49,896 nt of DNA, from NCBI GenBank assembly GCA_030726915.1, contig JANRCR010000040.1, forward strand, positions 1-49,896. The letters run 5' to 3'. The notes under the pieces are model-generated. The model made no database searches, was not told where the DNA came from, and saw nothing but the letters and a program-made list of their open reading frames with translations. The position numbers were made by a program, and so were the translations under genes. This document shows positions 1 through 7,938 of this stretch, piece by piece; positions within the stretch are counted from its first letter, which is position 1, and the number at the start of each line of letters is the position of its first letter. This DNA is from Candidatus Nanopelagicales bacterium (lineage in GTDB: Bacteria > Actinomycetota > Actinomycetes > S36-B12).

Positions 1-351
1 CTCGCGTCGAATCGTTCGGTGGATATCGGCCTCCGTGGAGCCCACCATGCGGCAATCGGTGTGGGGCATGATCAGGATGCGGTTGACGCCCAGGAGGTAG
101 GCGCCGAGGAGAAGTGTGCGCTGAACATCATCGGTCACTCGTGCACCGGCGTTGCGCAGGATCTTGACGTCCCCCGCGCGCATCCCGAGTGCCGCCAGCG
201 GATCGATGCGCGAGTCAATGCAGGTGACCACGGCCAGTCCTCGCGCGGCTCGGCCGCTCAATGTGCTGCCGGAGTAGGTAGCGGCGTGTGCGGCGTTGGC
301 CGCGAACACATCAAGAAACGCCTCGTCGGGGAAACGTTTGGAATCAGGCAT
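1..351 (-). CDS. Beta-class carbonic anhydrase-like protein (3' end cut by window edge)
   Basis: The 117 visible residues are the N-terminal part of a beta-carbonic anhydrase, the zinc enzyme that interconverts CO2 and bicarbonate. The zinc-site signature is present: C44, D46 and R48 in CIDSR, then H97 and C100 in HTDCRM. The start ATG (349-351) overlaps the stop of the upstream Rieske ferredoxin by 8 bp, so it is probably the last visible gene of the meta-cleavage operon. A carbonic anhydrase beside a CO2-releasing decarboxylase may help to handle CO2 or supply bicarbonate; that is inference. Some actinobacterial relatives are short and poorly characterised, and the missing C-terminus prevents a length check. 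Confidence 0.85.
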   Translation of the reverse strand, partial: MPDSKRFPDEAFLDVFAANAAHAATYSGSTLSGRAARGLAVVTCIDSRIDPLAALGMRAGDVKILRNAGARVTDDVQRTLLLGAYLLGVNRILIMPHTDCRMVGSTEADIHRTIRRE

Positions 352-724
352 CGTGTGGTCTACCTTCCCGGGCATGGGCGAGGAGTGCCTCGCGCAGTGA
401 CGGTGCCTGGGTCGGATCGGGCAGGTGCACCTCGATCACGCCCTGACTGACCCTGCAGGGGTACGTCGGCAGTCGGAGATTATCTGCTCCCTGGAGGCGG
501 CCGTCTCTGAGGTCATAGCGCCACCAGTGTGAGGGACAGGTCACGATGCCGTCTCGGCAGATGCCGTTGGACAGGGCAGCGCGCCGGTGCAGACAGGCGT
601 CCTCGACTGCTCGGGGGAGGCCATCGACAAACGCCACGAGCACCCGGAGGTCCCCGTACAGGAACGACATGGGACCCCCCTGCACGGACTCGATGGAGTG
701 TGTGGCCACCCACGTGCCGGTCAT
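344..724 (-). CDS. Rieske-type [2Fe-2S] ferredoxin
   Basis: A 126-residue single-domain Rieske protein. The cluster ligands are visible as C44-x-H46 and C63-x2-H66 (in CLHRR and CPSHWW), which is the standard Rieske spacing. Such proteins shuttle electrons from a flavin reductase to a Rieske oxygenase. Its ATG overlaps the tautomerase stop in an ATGA, so it is co-transcribed with the lower meta pathway. The likely partners are the Rieske oxygenase at 12180-13439 and the reductase at 14373-15740, which lie in the opposite transcription unit. Alternatively it could keep the extradiol dioxygenases reduced, as XylT does, although XylT is a plant-type ferredoxin, not a Rieske protein. Confidence 0.88.
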   Translation of the reverse strand: MTGTWVATHSIESVQGGPMSFLYGDLRVLVAFVDGLPRAVEDACLHRRAALSNGICRDGIVTCPSHWWRYDLRDGRLQGADNLRLPTYPCRVSQGVIEVHLPDPTQAPSLREALLAHAREGRPHDA

Positions 725-942
725 GGGTCGGGCGAATCCGTCCCGGCGGGACGGGGGCGAACAGCAGAGAAGGGCTGACCTCCGATGCCCCAGTCGTCCG
801 AACTCACCTCATAGATCGCCACCCGGATGCGCTCCATCGGGACGTCGAGGGTCTCCGCCAGGGACTGGCTGAGATTGTGGATCAGTGCATGCTTTTGCTC
901 CGTCGTGCGACCTTCCACCATGGTGACCTGGATCAGCGGCAT
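721..942 (-). CDS. dmpI: 4-oxalocrotonate tautomerase
   Basis: A 73-residue 4-OT family enzyme that converts 2-hydroxymuconate to 2-oxo-3-hexenedioate in the oxidative meta-cleavage branch. After removal of Met1 the catalytic base is Pro1. Counting from it, Arg11 and Arg39 are at the canonical positions, and Trp50 stands where the Pseudomonas enzyme has Phe50. The C-terminal tail is about ten residues longer than the classical 62-residue enzyme and is rich in Pro, Arg and Asp. The start overlaps the decarboxylase stop by 10 bp and the stop overlaps the ferredoxin start. The Pro1 start and active-site spacing make the family call secure. The substrate is inferred from the neighbours. Confidence 0.92.
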   Translation of the reverse strand: MPLIQVTMVEGRTTEQKHALIHNLSQSLAETLDVPMERIRVAIYEVSSDDWGIGGQPFSAVRPRPAGTDSPDP

Positions 943-1715
943 GTGACCTCCACGGTCCCGAGGCGATCCACGCGGGCGACGACGGTGTCACCCGGCGCGA
1001 CAGCGAAGGCCGCCGTGCAGGCCCCGGAGAGCACCGTCATGCCGGCCGTGAGGCCCTCTCCACGACGGGCGAGTGCGCGGACAAGCCAGGCCACCGATGA
1101 TGCCGGGTGCCCCAGCACGGCGGCACCCGCCGCGGTAGCGACCACCTGGCCGTTGACCTCCATAACCACGCCGACGAGGCGCAGGTCGATGCCGATTGGA
1201 TCGACGAGGATGGATCCGGTGATGAAGCCCGCGGATGAGGAGTTGTCGGCCACAACGTCAGGGAGAGTGAAGGCGTAGCCGGCGTATCGGGAGTCCAGGA
1301 CGTCGATCGCCGGCATGACCGCGGCCGTGGCGGCCAGCACATCGGTAGCACCGACATCGGCGCCCTCGAGGTCGTCCCCGAGAAGGAAGGCGATCTCGGC
1401 CTCCACGCGGGGTTGGATGAAGTGTTCGACCACCAGCGGCGCACCGGGCTCAAGGCGCATGTCATCGGTCAGCCATCCGTAGAGCGGCTCACTGACATTC
1501 ATCTGCACCTGCTTGGCCTCGCTGGTGAGGCCGAGTTTGGCGCCGATGACGCGGTGTCCGGCGGCGATCCGATCAGCTACGACGAGGGCCTGCAGGTCAT
1601 AAGCGGTGGCCAGGTCGAAGTCGCCGAAATCACTGGTGAGAGCCGAGGTGGCCGTGCGCGTGCGAACCGCCTCGGTGAGACGACCCGCGGCGCCGGTGAC
1701 ATCCATCGTGGTCAT
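933..1715 (-). CDS. dmpH: 4-oxalocrotonate decarboxylase (2-oxo-3-hexenedioate decarboxylase)
   Basis: A 260-residue member of the hydratase/decarboxylase family (DmpH/DmpE, fumarylacetoacetate-hydrolase-like fold). Family marks include the GAKLGLTSEAK stretch near residue 60, the metal-binding RVEAEIAF near residue 103 and a DSRYAGY segment near residue 140. DmpH releases CO2 from 2-oxo-3-hexenedioate to give 2-hydroxypenta-2,4-dienoate and works as a complex with the hydratase. It is assigned as the decarboxylase, not the hydratase, because it sits next to the tautomerase and its motif resembles IGAKLGLTS of DmpH; the paralogue at 3686-4480 has the more hydratase-like LGVDQPDY. The two could be swapped. 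The start overlaps the aldolase stop by 4 bp. Confidence 0.85.
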   Translation of the reverse strand: MTTMDVTGAAGRLTEAVRTRTATSALTSDFGDFDLATAYDLQALVVADRIAAGHRVIGAKLGLTSEAKQVQMNVSEPLYGWLTDDMRLEPGAPLVVEHFIQPRVEAEIAFLLGDDLEGADVGATDVLAATAAVMPAIDVLDSRYAGYAFTLPDVVADNSSSAGFITGSILVDPIGIDLRLVGVVMEVNGQVVATAAGAAVLGHPASSVAWLVRALARRGEGLTAGMTVLSGACTAAFAVAPGDTVVARVDRLGTVEVTCR

Positions 1716-2740
1716 GGGGTGACCTCCTGTTCAGCGTGCTTGCGGGCGAGCTCGAGAGCGACGTCGATGATCATGTCCTCCTGGCCTCCGACGACTTTGC
1801 GGCGCCCGAGTTCGAGGATGATCTCTGACTGCGGCACACCGTAACGCTGTGCGGCGCGCTCCGCGTGCAGCAGGAAGCTGCCGTACACGCCCGCGTAGCC
1901 AAGCAGGAGTCCGGCCCTGTCGATGACCTGCTGGCGCGGCATGAGGGGGCGGACGACATCCTCGGCCACATCCATGAGCGCCAGCGGGTCGACACCTGTC
2001 TCTATGCCGTACTTCGCGCTGACCGCGGCGAGGATTTCGGTGGGGCAGTTGCCCGCCCCTGCCCCGAGGCCCGCACTGGTGCCGTCAAGATTCCTGGCCC
2101 CCTCCTCGTAGGCGGCAATGGAATTGGCCACCGCCATGGAGAGATTGTTGTGGGCGTGGACGCCGACCGGGACCTCGAGTGCACCCACCAGTGCACTGAC
2201 GCGATGTCGTACGTCGTCGACGGTCATGGCTCCTGCGGAGTCGGCGATGTAGATCGTGTCGGCGCCGTACGACTGCATGAGCAGGGCCTGTTCGACGAGG
2301 CCTTCGGGGGAATTCATGTGAGCCATCATGAGAAAGCCGATGGCCTCCATGCCGAGGTCTTTGGCCACCCGGATGTGCTGCTCGGTGATGTCGGCCTCGG
2401 TGCAGTGCACGGCGATGCGCGCGACGGAGACACCCAATTCGCGAACCTCGCGTAGATCATCGGCCAGACCGATCCCCGGGAGCAGCAGGCAGGCAATCTG
2501 CGCGGTCTGCGCGGTGTCGCAGGCCTGGGCGATCAATTCCTTTTCCGAGACCGCCGAAAAGCCGTAATTGAAGCTGGATCCGCCGAGGCCGTCACCGTGG
2601 GCGATCTCGATGACCTGAACACCGGCTGCATCCAATCCGGCGACGATGCGGATGACGTCTTCAGCAAAATACTGGTGGCTGATGGCATGGGAGCCGTCAC
2701 GCAGGGTTGAGTCGATGAGGCGGTAGTCGGCGACGCTCAT
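1712..2740 (-). CDS. dmpG: 4-hydroxy-2-oxovalerate aldolase
   Basis: A 342-residue class II aldolase of the HMGL-like TIM-barrel family. It splits 4-hydroxy-2-oxopentanoate into pyruvate and acetaldehyde and channels acetaldehyde to the partner dehydrogenase. The N-terminal active site is R14-D15 with H18 (in TLRDGSH), and the metal-binding HxH is H195/H197 in GVHAHNN. The length is typical of DmpG/BphI. Its ATG overlaps the stop of the acetaldehyde dehydrogenase gene (ATGA), which fits the obligate DmpFG complex. Downstream it overlaps the decarboxylase start in the same way. Confidence 0.95.
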   Translation of the reverse strand: MSVADYRLIDSTLRDGSHAISHQYFAEDVIRIVAGLDAAGVQVIEIAHGDGLGGSSFNYGFSAVSEKELIAQACDTAQTAQIACLLLPGIGLADDLREVRELGVSVARIAVHCTEADITEQHIRVAKDLGMEAIGFLMMAHMNSPEGLVEQALLMQSYGADTIYIADSAGAMTVDDVRHRVSALVGALEVPVGVHAHNNLSMAVANSIAAYEEGARNLDGTSAGLGAGAGNCPTEILAAVSAKYGIETGVDPLALMDVAEDVVRPLMPRQQVIDRAGLLLGYAGVYGSFLLHAERAAQRYGVPQSEIILELGRRKVVGGQEDMIIDVALELARKHAEQEVTP

Positions 2741-3645
2741 GCGGAGACTCCTCGGTGATCGGCGATGGCCACGCCAACGCGCATAGCGGCAGCGGTCATG
2801 ATGTCGAGATTGCCGGCGTACGGGGGCAGATAGTCGCCCGCACCCTCCACCTCGAGCAGGACGACGACGCGGTGGGGGACGACACCGCCCGGTGTGGGGT
2901 AGGGCCCTTCCTCGATGACGGGGGGATTCTTGAGGCGGTAGCCGGGGACGTAGGCGGCAACTTCTTTTTCCATCGCATAGATCGACTCGAGCACCGCGTC
3001 ATGATCCGTGCCCTCCGGCAGGGCGCCGAAGACCGTGTTGCGCATCATGATGGGGGGATCGGCGGGATTCAAAATGATGATGGCCTTGCTCGTGTCTGCC
3101 CCCCCGATCTCACGCAGTGCCGTCGATGTTGTCTTGGTGAACTCGTCAATGTTTTGACGGGTGCCGGGGCCAGCGGACTTCGAGGCGACGGTGGACACCA
3201 TCTCGGCGTAGGGCAGCGTGTCGACCGCTCGATAGATCGCGAAGACCATCGGTGTGGTCGCCTGCCCTCCGCAGGTCACCATATTGATGTTGGGCGCGTC
3301 GAGGTGCTCCATGAGATTGACCGCCGCAATGACCTTGGGCCCGCGAGCTGCGGGTGTGAGGTCGATGGCGGTGATGCCGGCGTCGGCGTACTTCTTGGCG
3401 TAGCGAACGTGGACGTAGGCGCTGGTCGCATCGAAGACCAGGTCAATGTCTCGAGCGTGCTCCAGGATCCAATCCGGCCCCTCATGCGGGGCATCCAATC
3501 CCAGGGCCCGGGCGCGGGCGAGTCCCTCGGAGGTGGGATCGATGCCCACGAGCGCGGTGAGCTCCAGGACGTCGCTGCGCATCATTTTGATCATGAGGTC
3601 GGTGCCAATATTGCCCGAGCCAAGGATCGCGCACTTCAATGCCAT
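2737..3645 (-). CDS. dmpF: Acetaldehyde dehydrogenase (acylating)
   Basis: A 302-residue enzyme that oxidises acetaldehyde with NAD+ and CoA to acetyl-CoA and forms a channelling complex with the adjacent aldolase. The Rossmann glycine motif GSGNIG is at residues 9-14 and the catalytic cysteine is C125 in VTCGGQAT. The ATG at 3643-3645 was chosen over an upstream ATG at 3777 because the protein then begins [14 protein letters not shown] as in DmpF/BphJ, and an AAGGGA ribosome-binding site precedes it. The upstream alternative would also overlap the hydratase gene. It completes the route from ring carbon to acetyl-CoA. Confidence 0.95.
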   Translation of the reverse strand: MALKCAILGSGNIGTDLMIKMMRSDVLELTALVGIDPTSEGLARARALGLDAPHEGPDWILEHARDIDLVFDATSAYVHVRYAKKYADAGITAIDLTPAARGPKVIAAVNLMEHLDAPNINMVTCGGQATTPMVFAIYRAVDTLPYAEMVSTVASKSAGPGTRQNIDEFTKTTSTALREIGGADTSKAIIILNPADPPIMMRNTVFGALPEGTDHDAVLESIYAMEKEVAAYVPGYRLKNPPVIEEGPYPTPGGVVPHRVVVLLEVEGAGDYLPPYAGNLDIMTAAAMRVGVAIADHRGVSA

Positions 3646-3685
3646 GTCGTTCCCTTCGAGGTGAGTGGCTATATCGGCGAGGGGC

Positions 3686-4480
3686 CTAGACGGCCCGGAC
3701 TGTGATGGGGCCGAGTCGATCGAAGTCAGCGCGGAAGACATCGCCTGACGCGAGGGGGACCGCGGCGTGAAGGGCACCGGTCATGATGATCGCACCGGCT
3801 GGCAGCGTCACGCCGAGCGGATAGAGCGTGTTGGCCAGCCAGGCCACCGCATCGAGTGGTCCACCGAAAGCGGCGGCACCCGCACCTGTCGAGACGAGGT
3901 CGCCATTGCGGGTGAAGACCATGCCGATGAGCGCAGGATCGAACTCCCCGAGAGCGACCACCCGGCTTCCGAAGGCGACCGCACCGTTGGATGCTAGATC
4001 GGCGATGGTGTCGGGCAGGGAGATCTTCCACTCAGCGATGCGACTGTCCACAATTTCCAGGGCTGCCACAAGTCCCCGTGTTGCCCCCCATACCTGGGCG
4101 GTTGTGCAGTGCGGACCACTCAGTGGTGCATCCAGGACCACGCAGATCTCTGCCTCCATGCGGGGAGCGATGAAGCGCTCCAGCGCGATGGTGGCGCCGT
4201 CGGCGTACACGGTGGAGGCGAGAACGGGTGCGTAGTCGGGCTGATCCACCCCCAGCAACTCCTGCATGGGTCGACTCGTCAGTCCCAGTTTGTAGCCGAT
4301 GATCGAGTCGCCCTGTGCGATCAGCGTGGACACAAGGCCCTGCTGGACGGCGTAGGCATCCGCGGGAGTCATGTCGGGGAACTCAACGGTCAGCGCTGGG
4401 ATGGGGCTGACATCCCGGCGAGCAGCCACGAGCGCCGCGGACATCCGGCTGATGTCCTGGGGTCCTGGGCGAGTCATCAC
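3686..4480 (-). CDS. dmpE: 2-hydroxypenta-2,4-dienoate hydratase
   Basis: A 264-residue DmpE/MhpD-type hydratase that adds water to 2-hydroxypenta-2,4-dienoate to give 4-hydroxy-2-oxopentanoate, the aldolase substrate. Visible marks are [12 protein letters not shown] then LGVDQPDY around residues 62-82, the metal-binding PRMEAEIC near residue 105, and [10 protein letters not shown]. It is paralogous to the decarboxylase at 933-1715. The start overlaps the iclR stop in ATGA. About 40 bp separate it from the acetaldehyde dehydrogenase gene, the only real gap in this operon. Confidence 0.88.
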   Translation of the reverse strand: MMTRPGPQDISRMSAALVAARRDVSPIPALTVEFPDMTPADAYAVQQGLVSTLIAQGDSIIGYKLGLTSRPMQELLGVDQPDYAPVLASTVYADGATIALERFIAPRMEAEICVVLDAPLSGPHCTTAQVWGATRGLVAALEIVDSRIAEWKISLPDTIADLASNGAVAFGSRVVALGEFDPALIGMVFTRNGDLVSTGAGAAAFGGPLDAVAWLANTLYPLGVTLPAGAIIMTGALHAAVPLASGDVFRADFDRLGPITVRAV

Positions 4481-5325
4481 GAGCCTCCTCGGGTGGGGGT
4501 GGACGTGGGACCTTTGCCCACGGGGGTGCCTAGGCGCGTGCGCGCATCTCGATAACCAAGGCGTCGGCTGACAGCGAGGGATGCGTCGACCACGGGCCGG
4601 GCAAAGCGCCGCAGCGAGTCACTGCCCAGGCGTTGCACAGGGCCGACGATGGACAAGGCGGCGACCACGTCGCCCCGTTCATCACGGATGGCGGCGGCGA
4701 TGGATGCGGCGCCGAGCTCAGACTCGCCGATGTTCTCGGCCCAACCCCGATGACGCACCTCCTCCAGGCCCGAACGCAGCGCTCGTGGATCCGTGATCGT
4801 GTACGGCGTCTTGCGCTCCAGGCGCCATCCGTGCAGCGTCGCCTCGAGGACCTCGGGCGGGAGGGCAGCGAGGAGCACCTTGCCGGTGCTGGTGCAGTGG
4901 GCTGAATTGCGGTGTCCGACGCGACCGAAGAGGCGCAGCGTCTGTGGGCTTTCGCGGCGTTCGACGTAGACGACCTCCCGGCCATCGAGCACGGCCACCT
5001 GGACGGTCTCGCGGGTCGCATTGCGCAGTTGATCAAGGACGGGTGAGCAGGCTTCGTGTAGATCCGTGTGCAATGCCACGGATGCGCCGAGTTCGTACAT
5101 TGCGAGACCGAGCCGATAGGCGCCGGTGTGGGGATCCTGCTCGAGGAGTCGCTCATCCGCCAGGGTGCTGAGCAGGCGATGTGCGGTGCTCTTGCCGATG
5201 CCCAGCCTGCGGGAGAGTTCGGTGACGCCGATCTCGCGATCACCTCGACCGAACTCCTTCAGAAGGCGGGCCGCATTGCGCACACTGGACAGGGTGGAAT
5301 GCTGGCGTCGGGGCTCCGTGGTCAT
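4477..5325 (-). CDS. IclR-family transcriptional regulator
   Basis: A 282-residue regulator with an N-terminal winged helix-turn-helix (about residues 14-65, including GVTELSRRLGIGKSTAHRLL) and a C-terminal effector-binding domain (about 85-255, with TSTGKVLLAALPP). IclR proteins often control aromatic-acid operons by binding short palindromes. It is translationally coupled on both sides (overlap with the unknown gene upstream and dmpE downstream), so it probably regulates its own operon and perhaps the divergent dioxygenase operon. A perfect 14-bp palindrome at 6013-6026 is a candidate site. The basic, Pro/Thr-rich last 25 residues are poorly conserved in such proteins. Confidence 0.92.
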   Translation of the reverse strand: MTTEPRRQHSTLSSVRNAARLLKEFGRGDREIGVTELSRRLGIGKSTAHRLLSTLADERLLEQDPHTGAYRLGLAMYELGASVALHTDLHEACSPVLDQLRNATRETVQVAVLDGREVVYVERRESPQTLRLFGRVGHRNSAHCTSTGKVLLAALPPEVLEATLHGWRLERKTPYTITDPRALRSGLEEVRHRGWAENIGESELGAASIAAAIRDERGDVVAALSIVGPVQRLGSDSLRRFARPVVDASLAVSRRLGYRDARTRLGTPVGKGPTSTPTRGGS

Positions 5326-5990
5326 GATCCACGCCTGAGGTGCTCGAGCACGTGGCGTCGGACCTGCACGCTGTCCGTCGGAGGGTTGAGCACGAGATCG
5401 GGGATGCCCGGGATCAGTGCCTGGGCGATGAGGACCTGGGCGCGGGCAAGGCCGGCCTGACTCGCCGCCTGGAGTTCATCGATGAGTGGTTCGCGGTCGT
5501 GGGCGTAGGCGCGCATCGCCTCAAAATCCCGTGCTGCTGCTGCATGTGCGTGGCCTAGACCGGTGCCTGCATGCTGTGCGTGGTGGGCCGTGAGACTGCC
5601 TCCGGGCGGAATCGCGAGGTGGTAGACCACCGTGCGCACACCGAGCACGCGCCGGACATCGTCGTGTGCCGGGGAATCGTCTTCGACAATGAGGCCAAGA
5701 CCCGGAGCGACGACGGGATCGAAGAATCGCAGGCTCCATGCGATGTCATCGATGCAGTCGCGCACCTCCACCTCGGGGGGACGCGGACTCGGGAGTGACT
5801 CGACCGTGCCGATGATGTGCAGCATGCGCGCACCGGCCGCAATCACGGTGATGTCGCCGGCGGCAACGAGGGGGAGACGGGCCCGCTCGGCAGGGGGGAG
5901 GGTTGCGGTGGCGTCGAGGTAGGCCTGATGGAGTGCATGGACGTAATCGGCCATGGCCTGACGCATCGCTTCGGGTCCCGTGCCCTCCAT
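5322..5990 (-). CDS. Uncharacterised protein leading the meta-cleavage operon
   Basis: About 222 residues from the chosen ATG (5988-5990). I do not recognise the family. There is no signal peptide or membrane segment. A histidine-rich stretch in the C-terminal half (HHAQHAG then GHAHAAAARDF) could bind metal, and it follows a hydrophobic strand (VVYHLAIPPGG) reminiscent of a cupin-like or class II aldolase-like core; this is only an impression. The frame is open to an ATG at 6075-6077, but that start would put the gene through the palindromes at 6013-6047 and within 33 bp of the divergent dioxygenase start, so a later start is preferred. The ribosome-binding site is weak for every candidate. 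Its position suggests a role in sensing or processing the aromatic substrate. Confidence 0.6.
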   Translation of the reverse strand: MEGTGPEAMRQAMADYVHALHQAYLDATATLPPAERARLPLVAAGDITVIAAGARMLHIIGTVESLPSPRPPEVEVRDCIDDIAWSLRFFDPVVAPGLGLIVEDDSPAHDDVRRVLGVRTVVYHLAIPPGGSLTAHHAQHAGTGLGHAHAAAARDFEAMRAYAHDREPLIDELQAASQAGLARAQVLIAQALIPGIPDLVLNPPTDSVQVRRHVLEHLRRGS

Positions 5991-6012
5991 GCGACGGACC
6001 GTAGCAGAGACG

Positions 6013-6065
6013 TCCCGCATGCGGGAACGCTGTCCTTCCATGCGGGACACAGGAACCCTAGGTTC
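6013..6065. promoter_or_regulatory. Candidate operator region between the divergent aromatic operons
   Basis: A perfect 14-bp palindrome, TCCCGCATGCGGGA, lies at 6013-6026. The half CATGCGGGA recurs at 6039-6047, exactly 21 bp further (two helical turns), and CATGCG also occurs at 5988-5993. A second inverted repeat, GAACC-CTA-GGTTC, lies at 6053-6065. All are placed just upstream of both divergent operons. IclR-family proteins commonly bind 12-15 bp palindromes or repeated halves, so this is a plausible IclR site. The promoters themselves were not identified with confidence. Confidence 0.5.
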
Positions 6066-6109
6066 AGCACACGCCACAGTGAGCCCTCCGGGGCTGAGGG
6101 GAGCGATGC

Positions 6110-7018
6110 ATGGGAATCCTGCGACTGTCGCACGTCGACATCACGGTGACCGACCTCGACCTTGCCGCCGCCTACTACACCGAGGTGATGGGCATGCTCG
6201 AGGTGGAGCGGGATGAGACGTCCGTCTACCTGAAGTGCTGGGATGAGGTGGATCATCATTCGCTGCGCATCTCCTATGCGCCGCGCGTCGGCTTCGGCCT
6301 GATGTCCTTCAAGGTGTTGCGCGAGGACGACCTCTCCGATCTGGAGAATGCTGTCGGCAGATACGGCCTGCCCGTGGAGCGCGTGAGCAAGGGTGCATCC
6401 ATCGGTCAGGGTGAGTCGATCCGCTTTGAGACACCGTCGGGTCAGATCATGGAGTTGGTCCATGACGTCGACAAGATCGGTCGTGCGACGGGTTCGCTCA
6501 ATCCCGCTCCCTTTGTTGAAGGCCTCCGCGGCATAGCTCCTCCCCGGATGGATCACATCCTGGTGACCGCCGAAGAGGTGGGCGAGGCGACAAAGTTCTA
6601 CACCGACGTGCTCGGCTTCCGCGTGACAGAGCAGCTGCTGGATGGCGATGGGCATCAGGCGGCGACGTGGATGGAACGGTCACACTCCCCGCATGACCTG
6701 GCGATCGTGGGTGGGCCCAATGGTGGGCTTCACCACTTTGCCTTCTGGCTCGACGACTGGGATCACGTCCGCCGATCGGCCGATATCCTGGCTTACAACG
6801 GGATTCAGGTGGATGTGGGTCCGACGCGCCACGGCATCACGCGCGGCAACACCATTTATTTCTTCGATCCGCTGGGCACCCGCAATGAGGTTTTCACCGG
6901 CGGTTATCGTCCCGACCCGGACTTCCCGACCATCACCTGGACCGAAGACAACATCGGCCGCGCCGTCTTCTACTACGAGGGCGAGTTGAACGACCGATTC
7001 ATGAAGGTGCACACCTGA
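6110..7018 (+). CDS. xylE: Catechol 2,3-dioxygenase, copy 1 (type I extradiol)
   Basis: A 302-residue two-domain vicinal-oxygen-chelate extradiol dioxygenase that opens catechols next to the diol with Fe(II) and O2. The iron ligands fall at H149 (RMDHIL), H209 (LHHFAF) and E260 (RNEVF). Second-sphere residues equivalent to XylE H199, H246 and Y255 are at H195, H241 and Y250. The C-terminal half (GPTRHGITRG, YFFDPLGTRNEVFTGG) is strikingly XylE-like. The ATG follows a GAGGGGAG ribosome-binding site. The stop TGA overlaps the ATG of copy 2. The product would be a 2-hydroxymuconic semialdehyde, for which no dehydrogenase is present here. Confidence 0.95.
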   Translation: MGILRLSHVDITVTDLDLAAAYYTEVMGMLEVERDETSVYLKCWDEVDHHSLRISYAPRVGFGLMSFKVLREDDLSDLENAVGRYGLPVERVSKGASIGQGESIRFETPSGQIMELVHDVDKIGRATGSLNPAPFVEGLRGIAPPRMDHILVTAEEVGEATKFYTDVLGFRVTEQLLDGDGHQAATWMERSHSPHDLAIVGGPNGGLHHFAFWLDDWDHVRRSADILAYNGIQVDVGPTRHGITRGNTIYFFDPLGTRNEVFTGGYRPDPDFPTITWTEDNIGRAVFYYEGELNDRFMKVHT

Positions 7019-7929
7019 TGGCCATCTTGCGTTTATCCCATGTCGAGATCAAGGTGCCGGATCTTGAACTAGCGGTTGCCTACTACACCGAAGTCCTCGG
7101 CATGATCGAGACGGCGCGTGAACCGGAGCGCGTCTACCTAAAGTGCTGGGATGAGCATCAGCACCACTCCGTGGTCCTGACCTATTCCTCGTCCTACGGC
7201 CTGGCGCACATGGGCTGGAAGGTGGAGAACCGCGAGGATCTTGACCATTACACCGCTCGACTTGAGGATGCAGGTGTCGCCGTCAAGCGCCTGGATGGTG
7301 CCGACGTCGGAGTCGGAGGCGGCTCGGTGGCCCGTTTCGAGACGCCCTCCGGTCACCAGATGGAACTCATCCACGGTATGGAGCAGGTGGGCAACCTGCT
7401 GCCCCTCACCAATCCGCCACCCAAGCCCCTCGGGTTGGTGGGTATCGCGCCGCCACGCATCGACCACGTCTTCCTGACGGTCGAGGACGTCAACCGCATG
7501 ACGTCCTTCCTGCAGGAGGTGCTTGATTTCCACCTGACCGAGCAGGTCATGGGCGATGACGGCTTCCAGATCGCGACCTGGCTCGAGGTGTCCCACAGCT
7601 CGCATGACATTGCGCTGGTGACCGGTCCCGACGGAGGACTGCACCACTTCGCCTTCTGGGTCGATGACTGGAATGACATCCGGACAGCCTCGGACGTCTT
7701 GGCCTACCACGGTGTCCGGATCGAGATCAATCCCACCCGGCATGGTGCCACGCGGGGACACTGCGTCTATTTCTTCGATCCCGCCGGCAACCGCAACGAG
7801 ATCTTCACCGGCGGCTACTGGGCGGACCCGGACGAGCCACCCATCACATGGACCGAGAGTGAGATGGGCCGGGCACTTTTCTACTACGACGGCGTCGTGA
7901 ACCAGCGCTTCCTGACCGTCCACAGCTGA
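7018..7929 (+). CDS. xylE: Catechol 2,3-dioxygenase, copy 2 (type I extradiol)
   Basis: A 303-residue paralogue of the preceding gene with which it overlaps by one base (TGATGG). Ligands are conserved at H150, H210 and E261, with H196, H242 and Y251 as the acid-base and second-sphere set, so both copies should be active. The two proteins differ most in the N-terminal domain and around residues 60-105, where substrate preference could differ. A tandem pair suggests two catechol substrates (for example unsubstituted and alkyl- or methoxy-catechol) or dosage; that is inference. Confidence 0.95.
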   Translation: MAILRLSHVEIKVPDLELAVAYYTEVLGMIETAREPERVYLKCWDEHQHHSVVLTYSSSYGLAHMGWKVENREDLDHYTARLEDAGVAVKRLDGADVGVGGGSVARFETPSGHQMELIHGMEQVGNLLPLTNPPPKPLGLVGIAPPRIDHVFLTVEDVNRMTSFLQEVLDFHLTEQVMGDDGFQIATWLEVSHSSHDIALVTGPDGGLHHFAFWVDDWNDIRTASDVLAYHGVRIEINPTRHGATRGHCVYFFDPAGNRNEIFTGGYWADPDEPPITWTESEMGRALFYYDGVVNQRFLTVHS

Positions 7930-7938
7930 GGAGTTCAC

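Noticed and set aside
5991-6077. N-terminal extension of the unknown operon-leading protein.
   Set aside because: The Met codons come from the repeated CATGCG operator-like motif, and the start would crowd the divergent promoter.
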